Shown piece by piece: positions 24,268-37,932 of a stretch of 64,000 bases of DNA. Numbering within the stretch: position 1 is the first letter of the stretch; every line of letters begins with the position of its first letter. The DNA lies in the NCBI RefSeq assembly GCF_000165425.1, contig NW_001799266.1, positions 1 through 64,000 on the forward strand, in the 5' to 3' direction. The notes under the pieces are model-generated. The model had not been told where the DNA came from. It saw only the letters and a list, made by a program, of their open reading frames with translations, and made no database searches. Made by a program: the position numbers and the translations under genes. This DNA comes from Paramecium tetraurelia. Taxonomy: Eukaryota; Ciliophora; Oligohymenophorea; Peniculida; Parameciidae.

Positions 24268-25866
24268 ATGTCCAATCAAATTAGCTAGATTTTTGCTGAT
24301 ATTTAATGCGATGATCATAAAAAAGTGATTGAATTTATAAATTTAACCGCCCCATTACTACCAAACTAGAAAAGGCTTTTATGTGAAAGATGCGATTTTA
24401 ATAAAAATTGTGAGAATGTGTATTATAGAAATGAGGTTGTTTAATTTTTAGAAAAAATTGAGAAATAGGAAAAGGACATATTAGTTTAATTAGAGAAAGC
24501 TTGCAAAATTGTAAAAGATTTAAAGGAGCATCTTAATTCAATTGAAAAATCTTTAGAAAGCCATAAATAAAATATATCATAAAAATTGTGCATCAAGCCA
24601 AATAATTCTTTAGGTATATTTCTATAGAAGAAGAATGCATTGACTAAAGATATAATCAAAGAAATGAGTGATGAACTTTGTTAATTAATAATGTAGAAGT
24701 AATCAAATATCTAATGGAACACAGAAAATAGCCCCTAGATCAACATTGACTTATTAAAAAGGATTGAAGAAAGTGATTAAAGGAAATTGGAAAAATTGAT
24801 TAATGATTTCAAATAAGTTTTGAATTTAGGTGATAATTAGATAATGTAATAATAATAATAATAACAATAATAGCAATAATAATAATCTTAATCTATCCTA
24901 ACATAAAGCTAATCATTTATCAGTACCCCTATTAATTATGTAAATACTTGTACAAAGAATATTGGGGAATAAGTGATACATGATATAAAGTTTAATAATA
25001 ATGGCAATATTGTTGTAATCTCAAGTAATTTAATTCCTGATACAAATTGTTATGCATAAGTTTATACAATCTAGAATAGCAATTTTACTCTTACTTAAAA
25101 TTTAGATCTTCATGGAGGAGATGTGAAATCTATTTGTTTTATTTCATAATCTGAAAATTTCATCACAGCCTGCTAAGATAAGAAAATTAGATTTTGGAAA
25201 AAAATAGAATAAAAAAAATGGGGTTTAGATTAAGAACTAATAGAATTGAAATCACCTGCTAATTGTATTCAATTGAATCATTCTGAGAATTATCTGGCCT
25301 CAGGAGGTGATTATTTATGTTTTTGGAAAAATGCAAATGGAAAATGGACTTATGACACTGAATCTTCTAATTCAGAGCAAAAGATATTATCTTTGAGTTT
25401 TAATTTAGAGGACAATTAATTAGCAGTAGGTTATCATGATTATTCGTTCAAGATTTTTGAATATTATAACCAAAAATGGATTTAGAGATATTAAATGTAA
25501 AATTAGGCAATTTTAATAAACTACTTTAATAATAAAGATCTAATTGAAGTATAGAAAAATGGGTATTTTAATTATTATTTATATGATAATGACATTTCTG
25601 ATTATTAGATCGTTGGAACATATTTTAGTTAACAAAATTATAATTATACTGCAGGGTTTTGTTAGTAGAAAGCATTATTAGCATTGTCTCCAAATTAATA
25701 GGGATTAACAAATCTGCATATGATAAAAGAGAATAGAATTTCAGGACCTTTATAGAAAATTCCTTTAAGAGGGGATAAATTGTTTTTTTCAAAGGATGGG
25801 AATTACCTTGCAATTATATCAAATAAATAGCTATTGATTTATTAAGATGAACAAGAAAGATATTGA
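24268..25866 (+). CDS. WD40-repeat protein with Cys-rich N-terminus, copy 1
   Basis: 532 aa, no intron. The N-terminal 60 residues hold paired Cys and His residues (CDDHKK, LLCERCDFNKNCEN) that look like a small zinc-binding finger, followed by coiled coil. A poly-Q run of 13 residues, almost all TAA or TAG codons (near 24845-24885), leads to WD40 repeats from about residue 230: LHGGDVKSICFIS, KKIRFWKK, ENYLASGGDYLCFWK, LSFNLEDNQLAVGYHD and FFSKDGNYLAIIS. The order finger-coil-WD40 matches a family I recall as amplified in Paramecium. Its tandem neighbour downstream has the same plan. Partners unknown; WD40 propellers usually scaffold complexes. Confidence 0.75.
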
Positions 25867-25996
25867 TTATTAATATTTAATATTATATAATAAAGAATTC
25901 ACAAACATAAGTCTAAATGGAATAGAATAAAATGTATTATATTCTTATATAGATTTAAGAGATGAATTTTAATATTATAACAAAAATATTAAAAAT

Positions 25997-27844
25997 ATGC
26001 AAAATTTGATACTAAGTGGAGAACTGAAATGTAAAGAACATTAGAAAAATAAAGACAATTTAAATCTGGCACAACATGTATAAGATGATAGACAACTTAG
26101 ATGTGATTAATGTAATTTTAATGGTGTGTGTTAAATCAAATTATTGGATTTGGAAAAATTTTTACTTGAATTCAACAATTAGATCAAAATTTTTACTTAA
26201 GAAATCGAAAACACAAAAAAGATGATAATGGCTGCAAAAAAGATAACAGAATTAGTATCAAGAATAGAAAACGAGTTAATAGAAATTGAGGGGAGATTTT
26301 TAAAAAAAAATTAAATGAATTAAAACATTTAGGCATATTTAAATTACAATTTGGATGAGAGTAGATTAAAAGAATTATTACAATACCTAAAAAATTGTCA
26401 AATAGATGATTATAAGGTTAAGTCAAACAAAAGTCTACTAGAGAAAGAAGTATTATAATAAAGGAAGTGCATTTCAGCTCTTAATATTATTTAAATGGCA
26501 TAGGAAGAGATTAATAATATTCTAGCTTATCAAGCAACTGTAAGTGATGAAAAAGAACAGACATTATCGCAGGTTTATTTATTTGATAAGTAAGTGGAAT
26601 AAGATTTTGATCAGTAAATTTAAGTATACGATATGTAATTGAATAGTACTGGATTGCTTTTGGCTGTTGGTAGTAATAGAATAGAGTCTGATGACTGTTA
26701 TGCTTAAATTTGGGAAATTGATGGAGGAGTCTTGAGGAAAAGTGATTCTCTCAAAGGTCATTAAAGAGAAGTGAAATCACTGTTTTTTAATAAGGAAGAT
26801 ACACTTTTTACAGGTAGTGTTGATTCAACTATAAAAATTTGGGTAAAATAACAGGATACTAATAAATGGGATTTAAAACAGGACTTAAACAATTTTCATT
26901 CTTTAGCAGTTAATTGTATTTAATTACATTACTTTGATCCTAAATTTTTTGCCTCAGGGAGCGAAGAATTGATAATCTGGAAGAAGGACTTATTATAACA
27001 TGGCTAATGGGTGTAAGATTCTGTATTTAAAAATAATAAAAGAATTATATCTGCTCTAAGTTTTACTGACAAAGGGAATTTATTGATAGTAGGTAGTGAT
27101 GATCGTTTAATATAGATACTGGAATTTGCACACAATTAATGGAAGTTAAAGCAAAAATTTGATCAAAGCAATAAAATCATGCAAATCATTCCAACTTATA
27201 ATAGGGATTTTATTTCATTCTAAATAGATGGTGAATATACTTTCTGGAAATGTAAGAGTGAAAATAATGAACTATCATGGAATTAGAAAAAGAATAAGCA
27301 TGGAGATTAAATTAAAAAATTGAGTGTTTCTTTGGCCAAAAAACTTTTGAGTGTAACATATGAGGATAAAAAAAATAAACTCTTTCAAATTGAGCTTGAT
27401 GGCAAATTATCAGAGAAATAACTTGATAATAATGAAGGGGAAATCATGATAATGTCTTATATGTCACCCTCTAAAATAGTTTAGCAACCTATAAACACTA
27501 TGTTAGGTAATCGAAGTTAAGATGGCATATTTCCAAATAATATTAAAGATCAATTCCCTTAATAAAATTAACAAATATTTGGGGGAAAATAATTCTAGCC
27601 GTAAGGAGCCTTCTATGCAAGCATGTAAGGCCGGTAATAAGGAGGAGCGTAAGGATAGTAGTAAAATTTTACTTTTTTCTATCAAAATTAACAAAATGTC
27701 AAAGGAACAGGGGGGTAAACGTAGACATTCCCTATTAATTTTAATCCTGTAAGAATATAAGAAATGACAATAGAATAATCAAAATTTGTGAAGGTTAGTA
27801 AAGGAAAATTGCAAGTTTACATGGAGAGAAGTAAAAAAATTTGA
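25997..27844 (+). CDS. WD40-repeat protein, copy 2, with Gln/Gly-rich tail
   Basis: 615-codon continuous frame. The N-terminus repeats the plan of copy 1: CKEHQKN and LRCDQCNFNGVC finger, coiled coil, then WD40 repeats (LLLAVGSNRIESDD, LKGHQREVKSLFF, TGSVDSTIKIWVK, FASGSEELIIWKK, LLIVGSDDRLIQIL). After the propeller, from about residue 483, comes MIMSYMSPSKIVQQP followed by a low-complexity part with IFGGKQFQPQGAF, QGRQQGGAQGQQQ and TFPINFNPVRI. This tail looks like an independent small protein; since no TGA separates the two, either it is a true fusion or a stop has been lost. It ends at TGA 27842, 20 bp from the convergent gene. Confidence 0.75.
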
Positions 27845-27863
27845 ATAATAATATAACATAAAA

Positions 27864-30800
27864 TCATAAAATAGAATCATTCATTTTAAATGTGATTAAT
27901 TTTCTGACTTGTTTTTATGAACTTTAATTAGATGGGAGTTTACTAGAGCTTTACTTTAATCTACCTCTGCTGCTGGAACCAACTAGACTTTGTGATTCAT
28001 CATTGTTAATATGTATTTCCTTTGAGAATAGACTTTAATGCAACTACTTCATTTTATTGACTAAAATTCTTAGTATTTCATAGTTTTCTATTAAAAATAT
28101 CATATGTTGTCTGATATCAATAATTAATTGAATGAAGATGAGGAGAGTCAAGATTGTAATGATGACCCACCCAATCTCGATAAAGCTTTGATACCCCAAG
28201 AACTCACTTTTTTATCCAAAACCCATAAGCAATATCAACAATTCTGTTATCCACAATAAGACTTCTGTGGTTATTTGTTTGTAATATTCAGATTTATCAA
28301 TCAATGGCTTGTTGTAAATAATATAGGTAAAGAATATAGCATTTAGAGATGACACGAATCCAATTTGGAATAAGGGGTAATCATACAAGAACACTAAGAA
28401 AAACATGAATAACAATTTCTTAGTGAAGAGCACAATATTGTAATACAGGCTATAAGGATTGCTGTCTAATTCAATACCTTCATAGAGTGCTCCATATTTT
28501 AATTGAACCTCCTATAATTCAAAGTAAAATCTTTTGTTGCTCATGACAATTACCCCAAAGTAAATGAAATACATTTCACAAAACATCAGGACAAGTGCAA
28601 AAAGGCTGCTTAATATTAAAATGGATGAGGAATTCGAGTAGCTCATTAATTGCAAGAATATTGCTAAATTCAAATCATAAGAAATGGTTAAGAAGGCTCT
28701 TAGAATTCCAGTTTTGTATTGTATTTTGAGATTGTAAAAGTATTTTTGCATAGTCCTTGTTAGTTTGAGACATAAAAATATTATAACATTTGGTTCTTCT
28801 TATTATTAATAATTAGCAATTAATTAATGAGAACTTACTTTCTTGGCATAATGATAGATGCAATAGAAGACAATATGAAAAAATATGTATGTTCCAATAG
28901 TTGTCATAATGACAATGAAAATGGCAATAACATTAGCAAAAAAGAGTGATGTATATCCTTCTTCTTTAAACTTAAGAGCAGGATCTTCAATCTCAATTGA
29001 TGATGAAATCAAATCCTCAACACTGAAATTGGATTTCAGGAAATCAAATTCAGCAAAACCAAATAATTAGAAATAGGTTTCCAGATTATACGGATAGAGG
29101 ACATTTAAATATTTTAGATAGGATAACACTTATAGAGTATCTAGGAGATTCCAGAAGATATCCAATCCTCCAAATAGAAATGCCAAGATGGCAAAACCAA
29201 TAAGTAAATATAGAATATAAGAGTTAAATCTAACTAGATTCTGGGTATTTGATATTTCAGACTCACTCAAGGCTTGATATTACAAGAGTGTAAAAGATTG
29301 ATTTCTGGATTAAAAGGAGAAGTGATCCTTAGAAATCACTTCAGTGTTTTTGCTGACAATAAAAATGATTTCTGGGGACTCTATGGATTCACTTAATTAA
29401 ATGACAATCTGGATATCAACTTGATTGAATTCTTTAGTGTATTAGGTTCTATCAGTAATCTCTTTAGCAGTGAATTTGTAATTTGGAATTTTGGTAATCA
29501 TGGAAATGGAATCCTTGAGAGGTGCTTAGGTGATATTAACAACTTGATCGAAAGTAAGTGTAATTGACCTAGAGGAGTCATAGATCTTATCAAAGGGCGA
29601 TTCTGTTAGGATGATATCAACATAATCAATTTTGACACAAATTTAATCACAAATGTAACCATCTTCAACTGTACAAAATGAAGAACATCCATCGCCATTT
29701 TCTGTGTTGCCATCATCACATAATTCTTCAGTGGTTCTTATGCCATCTCCACAAAGACTGATACATTGATTATCAATTATTGTATACCCAGCAGAGGAGA
29801 TACAAGTTATGCATTCTTTTTCAGGAGTGTAGAATTTGCACTCTACACATTGAGTTGGGGATGAGAGACATGTTACACAATGTGGAGAACATAATTGACA
29901 AGTAAAATCATTTTCCAGATAGTATCCATCTACACATTATTAACAATCTCCTAAGTGGCATTTCAAACATATGTCAGTGAGACATTTGTTATTAGATAAG
30001 TAACATTGATTGCAGCCATCTCTGGGTTCAAGATTACCATCATCGCATTGTTCATTCCATTAGATAATCTAATCTCCACATTTGGAATAGCAATAATGAG
30101 TGATTGGTGGGTATTTATAGGTACTACAATCTATGCATTCTAATTCATTATTATCATAGTAACCAACTTTGCAATCACATTCGAATACATTGAGGTAAAC
30201 ATTGGATCTGATTCTAGTTTTAGGACACTTAGTGCATTGATTGAATTCATTCGAGCCATTGCATTCAGAACAAGTGTAATAACACTGCGAACATATCAAT
30301 TGGTTACTGTTTTGATAATACCCACTTTGACATATACATTTATCAACTGATAATATTCTAAATTGAACATCATAACAGGATGTACAAACATTATAATCTG
30401 AACAATATTCGCATAAATCATTGCATGCTGAACATATTAGATTTTATTAGTATTAGTAATGTCCTAATGAACAAACACAGTCATTCTCTTTCAATGTTCT
30501 CATTTATGATACATAACAACTAGTGCAATAAGTCTCAAAAAACTCACAAGTCTTACATCTATCCGAACATTTCATACAAGTATAAGAATCACTCACCTCA
30601 AAATACCCCTCCTTACATATACAATCCTAAAATTCCAATTCTCTGTTTTATAGGCTGTTACATTAGATACAGAATCTAGCCGAAAGTAAACAGTTCTTGC
30701 AAATATCATGACATCTTTCACATGAAAAATTCTTGGTTAAATAGAAACCCTCCTAACATTCACATGATTATATATTCATAACCTTCCCTTAATTAGTATC

Positions 30801-32952
30801 ACAAGTCAAACATTATAAATTATTATTCTTTCTGTTAAATGTTCTCTAGTCATATTTCTATTCTGATGACCTAAAGTTTGCACAAGTCTCACATAAGGGA
30901 TGACAATCAGATGAACAATCACCAGATGACAGTCCATTAATTTGACAAAAGCATTGCTTATCGTAATAAATATATGTGTCAAAACATTGATTACAAGATT
31001 ACTAATCAACACACACTTTACAACCATTTAAACATTGAATGCAACTCCCTGCTTATTAATAATAACCTTAAGGACAATCATAATAAACTGTTAGAACAAA
31101 TTTGTCTGACTTTATTTCCAAACAAGTACTACTGTCAGAACATCTTAAACAATTTATTGGACATAATGCCACTATTACAAAGAAATCATATAATCCACAA
31201 TATGCAGTATTAAATGCATTACAATTAAACGAAACTAATAATTCGCGATCATCATGATTCACCTCGAAATCTGTCCCACTTATAGTTACTGTGTAATCTT
31301 GAACTAATTGATCTCCCTTCTCCTCTGTTGATGCTACAGCAACTGCATTTTACCAATTATATACTTTATATGTTTAATCAAAGTAGACAGTCATATTGTT
31401 GTCGTTATTACTGCCAAAATCAATTAGTACCAGTTTCACAAATAATCGAGCCTTGTAATGTGGGTTGCAAACTAAAGTAATCGAAAATTAATCTGTTTAC
31501 CAAGCTTGATATCCACCAAACATAAATTTTGAATTATAGACTTGTAGAGTATTGGAAGTAAGCTTACTTTTAAATAAAAGAGCATTTTCATCAAAAAACA
31601 CACTCCCATAATTAAAGAATAGCTTTACAACATATTCAGAGAACTTATATATTTCCAACAAATCTTTGCATTGGTTAACACCAAATAATGGTGCATATGA
31701 TGGACAAGTCTTTATGCATTCATTATAATAAAAAACATCTGTGCAAATCGAAGGTTACCAAACAATTTTAGAAATCTTTAAATCACTAAAAGCCCATGCT
31801 TATTTAGAATCTGTTACATTAAAATGACCTTTAAATTGAATTGTATTCAAATGGTCAATTTGAAACAAATTGATTACTGCATTGTATTTATAGCATGATG
31901 AATAACCGACCACTGAGCAAGTTTGTTTATTATACAACTAACCATGATTAAACATAATATTGTTTAAATCTCCAAAATTTGTTACTTATCCTATTATATA
32001 ACTATCTACGAGAATTTGAATATTACTGAACATCCCTATTGGTCCTAGCATGTATAATATGAATTCAACCGTAAAATCAGTGGGAGTACTAATTACTTGG
32101 TTAATAGGGTATTGAATATATTCGTTCTAAATAAAGGAACCTCCTGCATTATTTCCATCTATTGATATTTATCTACTTCTCTGAGTTGTATTGTAATCTG
32201 CAAAGAATTCATAGGAAAGACCAGTTGAATCTGAAAAAACCTGAGTTTTTGATGTGTAAGGCTAAAAATCCTTGATGTAAAAATGATATGTTCCCAATGG
32301 TGCTGGCTAACAAACTCCTCCTTATAAAACTAATTTGCAAACGCATTTATCTTTTTCCAGAACAAAATTAGTTTTGCAAGTTAAGCATATGGATGATGAA
32401 AGATCACAGTGATCACAGTATTCATCACATATTAAAATAAATGCTTTAAAATTTTATACATAATATGTTGCCGCATGTGTATATTCCATCTTAAAGTTGA
32501 CAAGAGCAGAATCTGTAGCAGGTATTTGCTGAATATTAAAATTCACTTGATAATCGAATGTGGGGATGCATATTTTCTTGAGTGCAAATGAATCGATTGT
32601 AAAATCTTTTTCTTCTAAAACAATAGTGTTAGCAGAGAATTTAAAGGTACCAGATGATGTTATAAGATGCAGTTCAAAAACATAATTGATTTTGAGGTAA
32701 CCTTAGTTGATGTTGATTTTAACATTTATGATTTTGGTATTTGATTAATAAAGGTTATTGCAATTTGATAATAAAAGAGCAGTGGGATGTGTAAGCAGAG
32801 TGGCTGGAGGATCAAGTGTTATAGAGGTTGGATCTATTTCTTTCCATTTCTGATGAGTGCCTAATTATATAATTTGATTAAATGCCTTCGAATTCGATGA
32901 GGGATGAAAATGCGATGTTGGTAATGGTAAGAAGAAGTATTTAGTTAAGCAT
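27864..32952 (-). CDS. Giant Cys-rich multi-membrane surface protein
   Basis: About 1,670 aa. Signal peptide [17 protein letters not shown], a large extracellular part without Cys clusters (residues about 25-600), then dozens of furin-like / growth-factor-receptor Cys repeats (such as [17 protein letters not shown] and [15 protein letters not shown]). Two copies follow of the Myxococcus-type repeat [16 protein letters not shown]...GDGC. Next come a further beta-rich domain and at least seven hydrophobic spans (for example [33 protein letters not shown] and [14 protein letters not shown]). The tail is Ser/Gln-rich and cytoplasmic; TGA is at 27866-27864. A 25-nt GC-AG intron at 32861-32885 is needed near the start; one or two introns are likely at about 28755-28835. 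Such proteins form a large ciliate family of unknown ligand. Confidence 0.75.
32861..32885 (-). other. Probable GC-AG intron (25 nt)
   Basis: On the coding strand this begins GCATTTAATC and ends ATAATTAG. Removing it joins SLIEFEG to [15 protein letters not shown], turning a broken frame into a smooth one just behind the signal peptide. No GT donor exists in the surrounding 50 bases. Confidence 0.55.
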
Positions 32953-33100
32953 TTGAAAGTGCAATTATTTATAAAAATATTGTTGTATATTGTGTGATTC
33001 GATTAATTTACGTAATATTAACTAATCGATCATGTCATTTAGTTAAAATGATGCAGAAATTGTAGATATGTCTAAAATATTATATAATAAATCAAAATAA

Positions 33101-36100
33101 TCAATTATTAAATTACTTTTTACGATAGCAATTATTTAATTGTCGAAATTTTCTAAGTTCTTCTCCATCTTGAGTTTCCACTCTAACAAACTACAATTAT
33201 TCATTAATTTTGTTGATTGTCTATTAGTCCAACCCAGTTTTCAATTGATCAATGGCTCCTGGGTACCTAAGGAATAAGTATAATACTCATACTGATTCTT
33301 GATACATAGAAGAGTCTGTTTGAATAAAGAATATTCATCCAATTTGACTACAGAACTTAGGAATTATTCTGTCTATTGTTAAGCTTGTGTTATTTCTTCC
33401 TCGTCGTTGAAATCGCTATCATCTTCATCGTCTAATTCATCATCCATGTAACTAAAATTAAACAAGAATACATTACTCATTTTATTTCTACTTTTAATCT
33501 TTTTCATACTTTTCTTAAGCTATTAAGTTGTTAACCATTATGGTAAGTAAATTTGGAGTTAACAGATTGGGTTATTTCATAATCAATGACGACATCGTAA
33601 TTATAAACAATTTGATATCGTAACCTGGTGAATAATGGGTTTCTAAAATGCAACTGTAAACAGCAGTGAAGACTTCAGATAAGACTTCATATGTTTTTTC
33701 TGGTATTTTATAAAGAGAACTCAAAATGATGCCTGTAATTCTAGACTTTAAGTGTTCATTGATGTCTTTTTTTTATAGGATTTAGATAGTTTGGAAAAGG
33801 ATTTAAGATAGTATATTGCTCTTTAGATCGTCATTAAGTTCTTGGATTCCTAATTGAATTAACAAGGCTCCTTCTCCTAATTCGATGTCACCATAGTTAT
33901 CTTCATTTTACAGATTCTAGAAAGCCAATTAAAAGTAAATGGACTATTAGGATTCATTCAAAAAATAGTTCCTTCCGAAATGCATGTATTGATTGAGTGT
34001 TTCAAAGAGATTGCACAATCTTCCCTACTACTTTTTGATAATATTCTAGAAGTATGGTAATATTTGCATCTGCAATTCTGTGACAACTGATAATTTAGAG
34101 ATACATCCAGAAATGAAGAGCACCAGATCTTCATCAAAATCTATTTTATCACAATTAGCCAACATTGAATACAATTATGCTAAATGCTACTCTAATTTGC
34201 CTAAGATCTCACTGAATTCATCTTGATCAACCAATGATCTAAGAACATTCCAACATCTATTTAAATAGATATGCCTTTATTGATCACCTGAATTGATTTT
34301 CTACTATTCCATAATAACTCTCTAAGTTAATACTTAGATCAAACCAACCAATAAGTTATCATTTTACAAGAACTAATTTGGATATCTTTTTAGTAAATTT
34401 GTTATTGTTTCAAAGTGTCTCTCGTATGTACTGTATTGAAGTCCATTACATAATTGTGGGAATAGTATTACTACCAAATCTTTGGTTTTACCTTTGAGAT
34501 CATCATCCTCAAATATGTCCTTCAATGCATCAATTGATTAATAAAGTACCACAGGTTCTGTTGGTTATACAAAACCGATCATTATTTATAAATAGGCATT
34601 CATGTTTTAAGATTGAGTATCCTTTTTGAATAAGTTGTCACAATAATATCCAAAGAATAAGGAGAGTCTTAATTTGATTATTTATTCTTAAATAGACTAA
34701 AAGAATAATAAATTGTCAGTCAGAAGTTATTCCATTAATAACACTATATCAAATCTTTTCTGTATCAAATAACTCATGATTGTTAAAATTACTAAACTAC
34801 TTTCAATTCTATCCACTGCAGTATATTCTTTGAATAATTTCCTATTATATACATTATATCTACTTATCTTGCAAAGCCTAAATAAAAGCCACTTGTTATT
34901 CCTTCAATTAAACTGGATTATTAGTTATTATATTGATGGAATCCTATGAAATTATAACTGCTAAATTTGCCAATAATGTAGTAGACCCATCAATATGATC
35001 ACATATGGTTTCTAATAAAGATGCTGCTGCTGTCTTAGGAACATCTGATTCCTATTTGTCTACTGTATCCAATGCTAAATTAACAAATTCTTCAGGCTAA
35101 TCTTTCATCTATTAATATTCTTTTTGGGAGGTTATCAAAAATGGATAGATTGCATCTGTTATTAGGGCTATTTTAGAATCAGAAAATATTTGGTATTAAT
35201 CAGTCTAAGACCCTAGGTTTGCCAATAGCTTCAGGATGTAGGTCATGATGTTTGGTAAATATGGTTTGCTTTCATTATTATAGATTGCATATATACTTGT
35301 AAATTGAAGTAATGGATTCACTGTTTGTATAAGCCAATAAACTGTAGATTAGCAATTGTGTTATGGTAGTTAAGTAAGGACCAAAGGCTCCTTTTTTTAC
35401 TTCATTTTTGTTGCGATTATTCAATAAGACTTGAAGAGTTAAGAAATAGATCTTGAAAACTTAACATTTGATTTCATTTAATTGATTGTCAAAGTGATCA
35501 TTACCTGTATTGATAATGGAACAATTTTGAATCTGCTTACCTATTTATGGTGAATAGGATAATAATATTATGAGAACTCCAGAGAAGGAGTTTAATTGAA
35601 ATAAAATGTTTTGTATTGGTTAAGTTTGTTCTTTTTGACTATTGTTTTTATCAAATACCTTCTCACATAAATCAGTGACTACTTGAGTGTATAATCTGAT
35701 GGTTGTGATGAAATCATCTGATAATTCTTTTGGTTATTCTGTCAATTTGGTGATGACATAGCCGGTTTGATTGAAAAACTCACTTATCCATTCATAACCA
35801 GTTTAGACTATGGAACTATATGTTTGCAATTCCAAAGAGTCTTGTAATATCTTAAAAAATAAGATCCCTATTTAAATTTGCCATTGTTATTCTTGTCTTA
35901 AGAATTCCTTCATTTTATTTTCAATTTCTGTTTTTACACCTAGTTTTAGTTAGGTAAATACTTTTATCTTTTCTAACTATTAAACTCATGCACTTTATCA
36001 AGGATTATTTGCATTTCAAGGGAGTATACTGAGACATCAGAACTGCCAGGATGGAATTGGCATGATGTATTGTCAATTAAACTATTTAGTAAGATATAAA

Positions 36101-36346
36101 AATACTGTTGTTTGTCAACATCTTCAACACAACTGAATTTAATAAACTGGCTGCCTGTTCTTGCACTACACAGATATCGAAACATATTTTACTTTAATCC
36201 TATTGCATAGCAACTTTGGCTATCTATTCGAAATTCTAGATGTTATCTATTAGACTAGTCACTAATTGTTTTTCTGTTTCATTTCTGATTTTATTATCTG
36301 TATTTGTAAAAACTGTTACTAATTATTCATAGATTGCGGTTGCCAT
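33101..36346 (-). CDS. Importin-9 / Kap114-like karyopherin
   Basis: Nuclear transport receptor of the importin-beta family, all helical (HEAT) repeats. N-terminus MATAIYEQLVTVFTNTDNK with KIRNETEKQL (the importin-type first repeat). The middle has LLANLGSQTDQYQIFSD, DQPEEFVNLALDTVD and KTAAASLLETICDHIDG, which fits importin-9's 'PEEFV...TAA..L' region. The C-terminus carries an acidic loop MDDELDDEDDSDFNDEEE and then LDEYSLFKQTLLCI, the layout known for importin-9/Kap114 (cargo: histones H2A-H2B, actin). Introns seen: 36192-36214 (5' region, alternative possible), 35977-35993 (17 nt), 35269-35296 (28 nt), 33267-33292 (26 nt). About 1,040 aa; the first 100 residues are the least certain. Confidence 0.7.
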
Positions 36347-36505
36347 CCTAATTTGATATTTAAATTATTTAAATTTTGTATGAAAATATTTATCAACTTG
36401 ATTTCTCACAAATTACATAATATTAATTATATTTATACTATAAATGACACTCCCTTCCAAGAGCCAATAATCTTATATCTTGATAATAATAAAATAAATT
36501 AAATA

Positions 36506-37893
36506 TCAAATCGTTTACTTAAGTATTTTCTTCTTCTTCTTTTTCCCCTTGCTTCCAGACTACTATTATTATTATTATTATTATTTCTATTATTCCAACA
36601 TATTCATTAGAGTAGTCAACTCATTCATCTTATTCTCTATCTGAATCAAAAGATCCCCTGATTGTTATTCCTCCTAGTTCATATCTGAATTCATCAATTA
36701 TGAATCATATCTGGGTCTCTTTTGTAATTATTAGATCCTCTTTTGTAATTGTTTATTCTACCTCAACAAATCCTTGCAATTAGGACATTCTAACTAAAAT
36801 AAACTACTAACCTAATTCTTCAGACTCCTCTTGCTATTATTCTTAAATGATAGGATATTCGTCTTACTAATTCTCTTCCACATCTTCGTAATAATTCTTT
36901 TGCTCCTTGAATAGTTGGATGTTCCGAACCAACTTGTCAAAAATGTCCTTAGAATATGGTTCAACGAAGCCTGGATTTTCTCTCAGATCTAAAGAGATTA
37001 AGGATTCATTTGTATCCAAAATCTAACTAAACAATCTAACTCCTTCTTCTCCTATTTGATTTTCTCTCAAACCAATATTCTTAGTCCAAGAATCATACAT
37101 CAAAAAATTACACAAGTCTTTAATACATCTATCATCGAACATATTCTAATGCAGAAATATCTCACATAATCCTTACAATGCCAACTATTAAGGAGGCTCT
37201 AACTATTAATTAATTATATTACCATCACCTCTTATTTCCTCAGCCCATTTCATTTCATCTCTTCTACCTGCATGTGAACTGATTATCTTACCAATTATCA
37301 TCCCAGCATTTTCCTTCAATAAATTATTAGATAAATCTAACAAATTCAATGAAACACATTATTGGATAGGTTCAGATAATATTTATAAATGTTAGCTAGT
37401 CAAACTACAATTTGTTATTTTAAGTTCCTTCAATGTTTTTGTACTCTTTAACCCAAATGAGATGGATTCACAATCTTTTGGACTCAAAATCAAATCAGTG
37501 ATGTGTATCTGCATTAAATTGAATTGAGTCTATGTCAAATTCAAATTGATTGCTGTCAATATACCATTGATTATTTATTGCAATTCCTCCAAACTTATTA
37601 AATCATCTATGCAAACTTAAGCTTATTAATACTTTTGTTCATTTTCTTTCTCAATCTTCCATACACTAATATTGAATCAAAATGGCACAAACTCAATAAT
37701 AATTATAATGGTATTATATCCTCTATTCTTATCAAAATAGCATTCAATCTCAGAGATTGATCCTTCAAACCTTGAGCTATGAAACATCATCCAATAATAT
37801 ACTTATAGCTTTGCTCAGATGCACATGTTATTCCTAACAAATTTATTTGTAAATTGAAAGGTATTCTCTATTTGGATTGTATGTCTTTTTCAT
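36506..37893 (-). CDS. CEP78: CEP78-like centrosomal leucine-rich-repeat protein
   Basis: Starts MKKTYNPNREYLSIYKQI, comparable to the CEP78 N-terminal 'YEYLC' block, and continues with leucine-rich repeats: LKELKITNCSLTSQHLQIL, LNLLDLSNNLLKENAG. Then comes HAGRRDEMKWAEEIRG, the counterpart of CEP78's 'RRHEETWAESLR', and ESLISLDLRENPGF, the counterpart of 'LVVLDIRKNP'. After an acidic linker a coiled coil follows (NKQLQKRIQQLQKRP), then a poly-Q run (TAA/TAG codons) and a Lys-rich end KGKKKKKKILKQTI. Three introns of 22, 27 and 22 nt make the frame continuous. CEP78 acts at the distal centriole / basal body, which suits a ciliate. About 440 aa, shorter than the human protein because the tail is brief. 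Confidence 0.7.
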
Positions 37894-37932
37894 CTGTTAA
37901 ATAAAAATTAATATAAAAATTAAAATTTGTAA

